Source: Clostridiales bacterium (lineage in GTDB: Bacteria; Bacillota; Clostridia; Saccharofermentanales; Saccharofermentanaceae). Taken from it: DNA of 47,326 nt. The position numbers and the translations under genes were made by a program. This document shows positions 46,882 to 47,326 of this stretch, piece after piece (the first letter of the stretch is position 1; each line of letters opens with the position of its first letter). The notes under the pieces were generated by a model. It saw only the letters and a program-made list of their open reading frames with translations, was not told the DNA's origin and did not search any database. The stretch lies in NCBI GenBank assembly GCA_017552455.1, contig JAFZPX010000011.1, forward strand, positions 1-47,326, given 5' to 3'.

Positions 46882-47326
46882 CTATGAAGCCCTGCTTTCG
46901 AAAGTAAAAGTAATAACGAAGTGCGCTGTCTGGCCGCTATTTCTACCGCCATTCTCAGTCACGTATACATCAACAGCCTGTGAAAAGCCGTTATTCCAAT
47001 CATCTTCTGTAATCGTATGATTAATCGATGTTTCACCTACATCTGGATTATCATCGGATTCACGACATGTCGCAGTCAATACAATAACGTCCCCAACGCG
47101 AAGATTATATGTAGTAGTTATGCGATAATTCGTCGATATAGCTACATCATCAACCGAATAAGTATAGATCCAATCTCCACCGATATTATTACTATCAACT
47201 CGATCTCGTGAAACAGTAACTTCAAAACTTCTCATGGTATCGTCAACGGTTATTAGAGTTTCTGTAGATGTACCATTACTAGACACTGCCGATATTGTAA
47301 CCTCGCCGGCAGAAATCCCACTTATA
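46882..47326 (-). CDS. 3' end of a secreted or surface protein (starts beyond window)
   Basis: The frame is open from the right edge to TAG at 46882, giving about 147 visible residues. The GTG at 47286 is only an internal codon: the frame continues upstream as SGISAGEVTISAV. The text is Ser/Thr/Asn/Asp-rich and beta-stranded (TYSVDDVAISTNYRITTTYN, VGDVIVLTATCRESDDNPD, VDVYVTENGGRNSGQTAHFV), like an Ig-like domain of an adhesin or cell-wall protein. No anchor motif (LPxTG) is present at the end, so attachment must use another part. Codon use looks more AT-rich than in its neighbours. Confidence 0.65.
   Translation of the reverse strand, partial: ISGISAGEVTISAVSSNGTSTETLITVDDTMRSFEVTVSRDRVDSNNIGGDWIYTYSVDDVAISTNYRITTTYNLRVGDVIVLTATCRESDDNPDVGETSINHTITEDDWNNGFSQAVDVYVTENGGRNSGQTAHFVITFTFESRAS

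Overview
The window reads as chromosome of a strictly anaerobic, low-to-mid GC Firmicute of the class Clostridia, most like gut or rumen lineages. The evidence is an [FeFe]-hydrogenase with a bifurcation-type flavoprotein partner, an NfnAB-type transhydrogenase pair, MutS2, a DnaE-type Pol III alpha, strong Shine-Dalgarno sites on many genes, lipoproteins with Cys lipoboxes, and several diguanylate cyclases. I cannot name the genus. I see no rRNA, tRNA, insertion sequence, prophage or CRISPR array.

Layout. (1) 1-17.2 kb, all on the minus strand: uvrB-dnaE behind a LexA box; a lone pseudopilin; pfkA-mutS2-P-loop ATPase-membrane protein (the last runs off the left edge); a two-gene ABC exporter; a SpoIIE-type phosphatase with a CstA-family transporter. 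(2) 17.3-25.2 kb, minus: nfnA-nfnB translationally coupled to an orphan ABC-exporter membrane protein, then a GH25 lysozyme-like lipoprotein overlapping an ABC ATPase and two ABC-2 permeases. (3) 25.2-34.1 kb, mostly plus: ktrB-ktrA, a convergent Cache-HAMP-GGDEF protein, two small unknown membrane proteins, and a redox pair made of a CrtI-like flavoprotein and an FNR/[2Fe-2S] protein with a membrane C-terminus. (4) 34.1-38 kb: a PD-(D/E)XK-like hypothetical, a wrecked EAL/GGDEF gene and a large propeller/solute-binding lipoprotein. (5) 38-45 kb: a divergent periplasmic-binding-fold/GGDEF protein, the hydrogenase pair and a membrane GGDEF protein. (6) 45-47.3 kb: a degenerate 51-bp tandem repeat, a small operon (lipoprotein, tautomerase, GRAM/PH-like protein), a truncated surface-protein gene with a terminator inside it, and the 3' end of another surface protein.

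How the genes work together. Redox balancing is the main theme. NfnAB would link NADH, NADPH and ferredoxin. The hydrogenase would dispose of electrons as H2 through a GltD-like flavoprotein that keeps only the Fe-S tail of NuoF. The CrtI-like/FNR pair looks like a membrane-bound reductase of unknown substrate. The second theme is signalling: three intact GGDEF proteins and one pseudogene, none of the intact ones with a recognisable RxxD inhibitory site. A third point is promoter architecture: uvrB, ktrB and the GH25 lipoprotein each have a TATAAT box six bases before the start codon and no Shine-Dalgarno, which suggests leaderless mRNAs; for ktrB and the lipoprotein, one symmetric AT palindrome appears to serve both directions.
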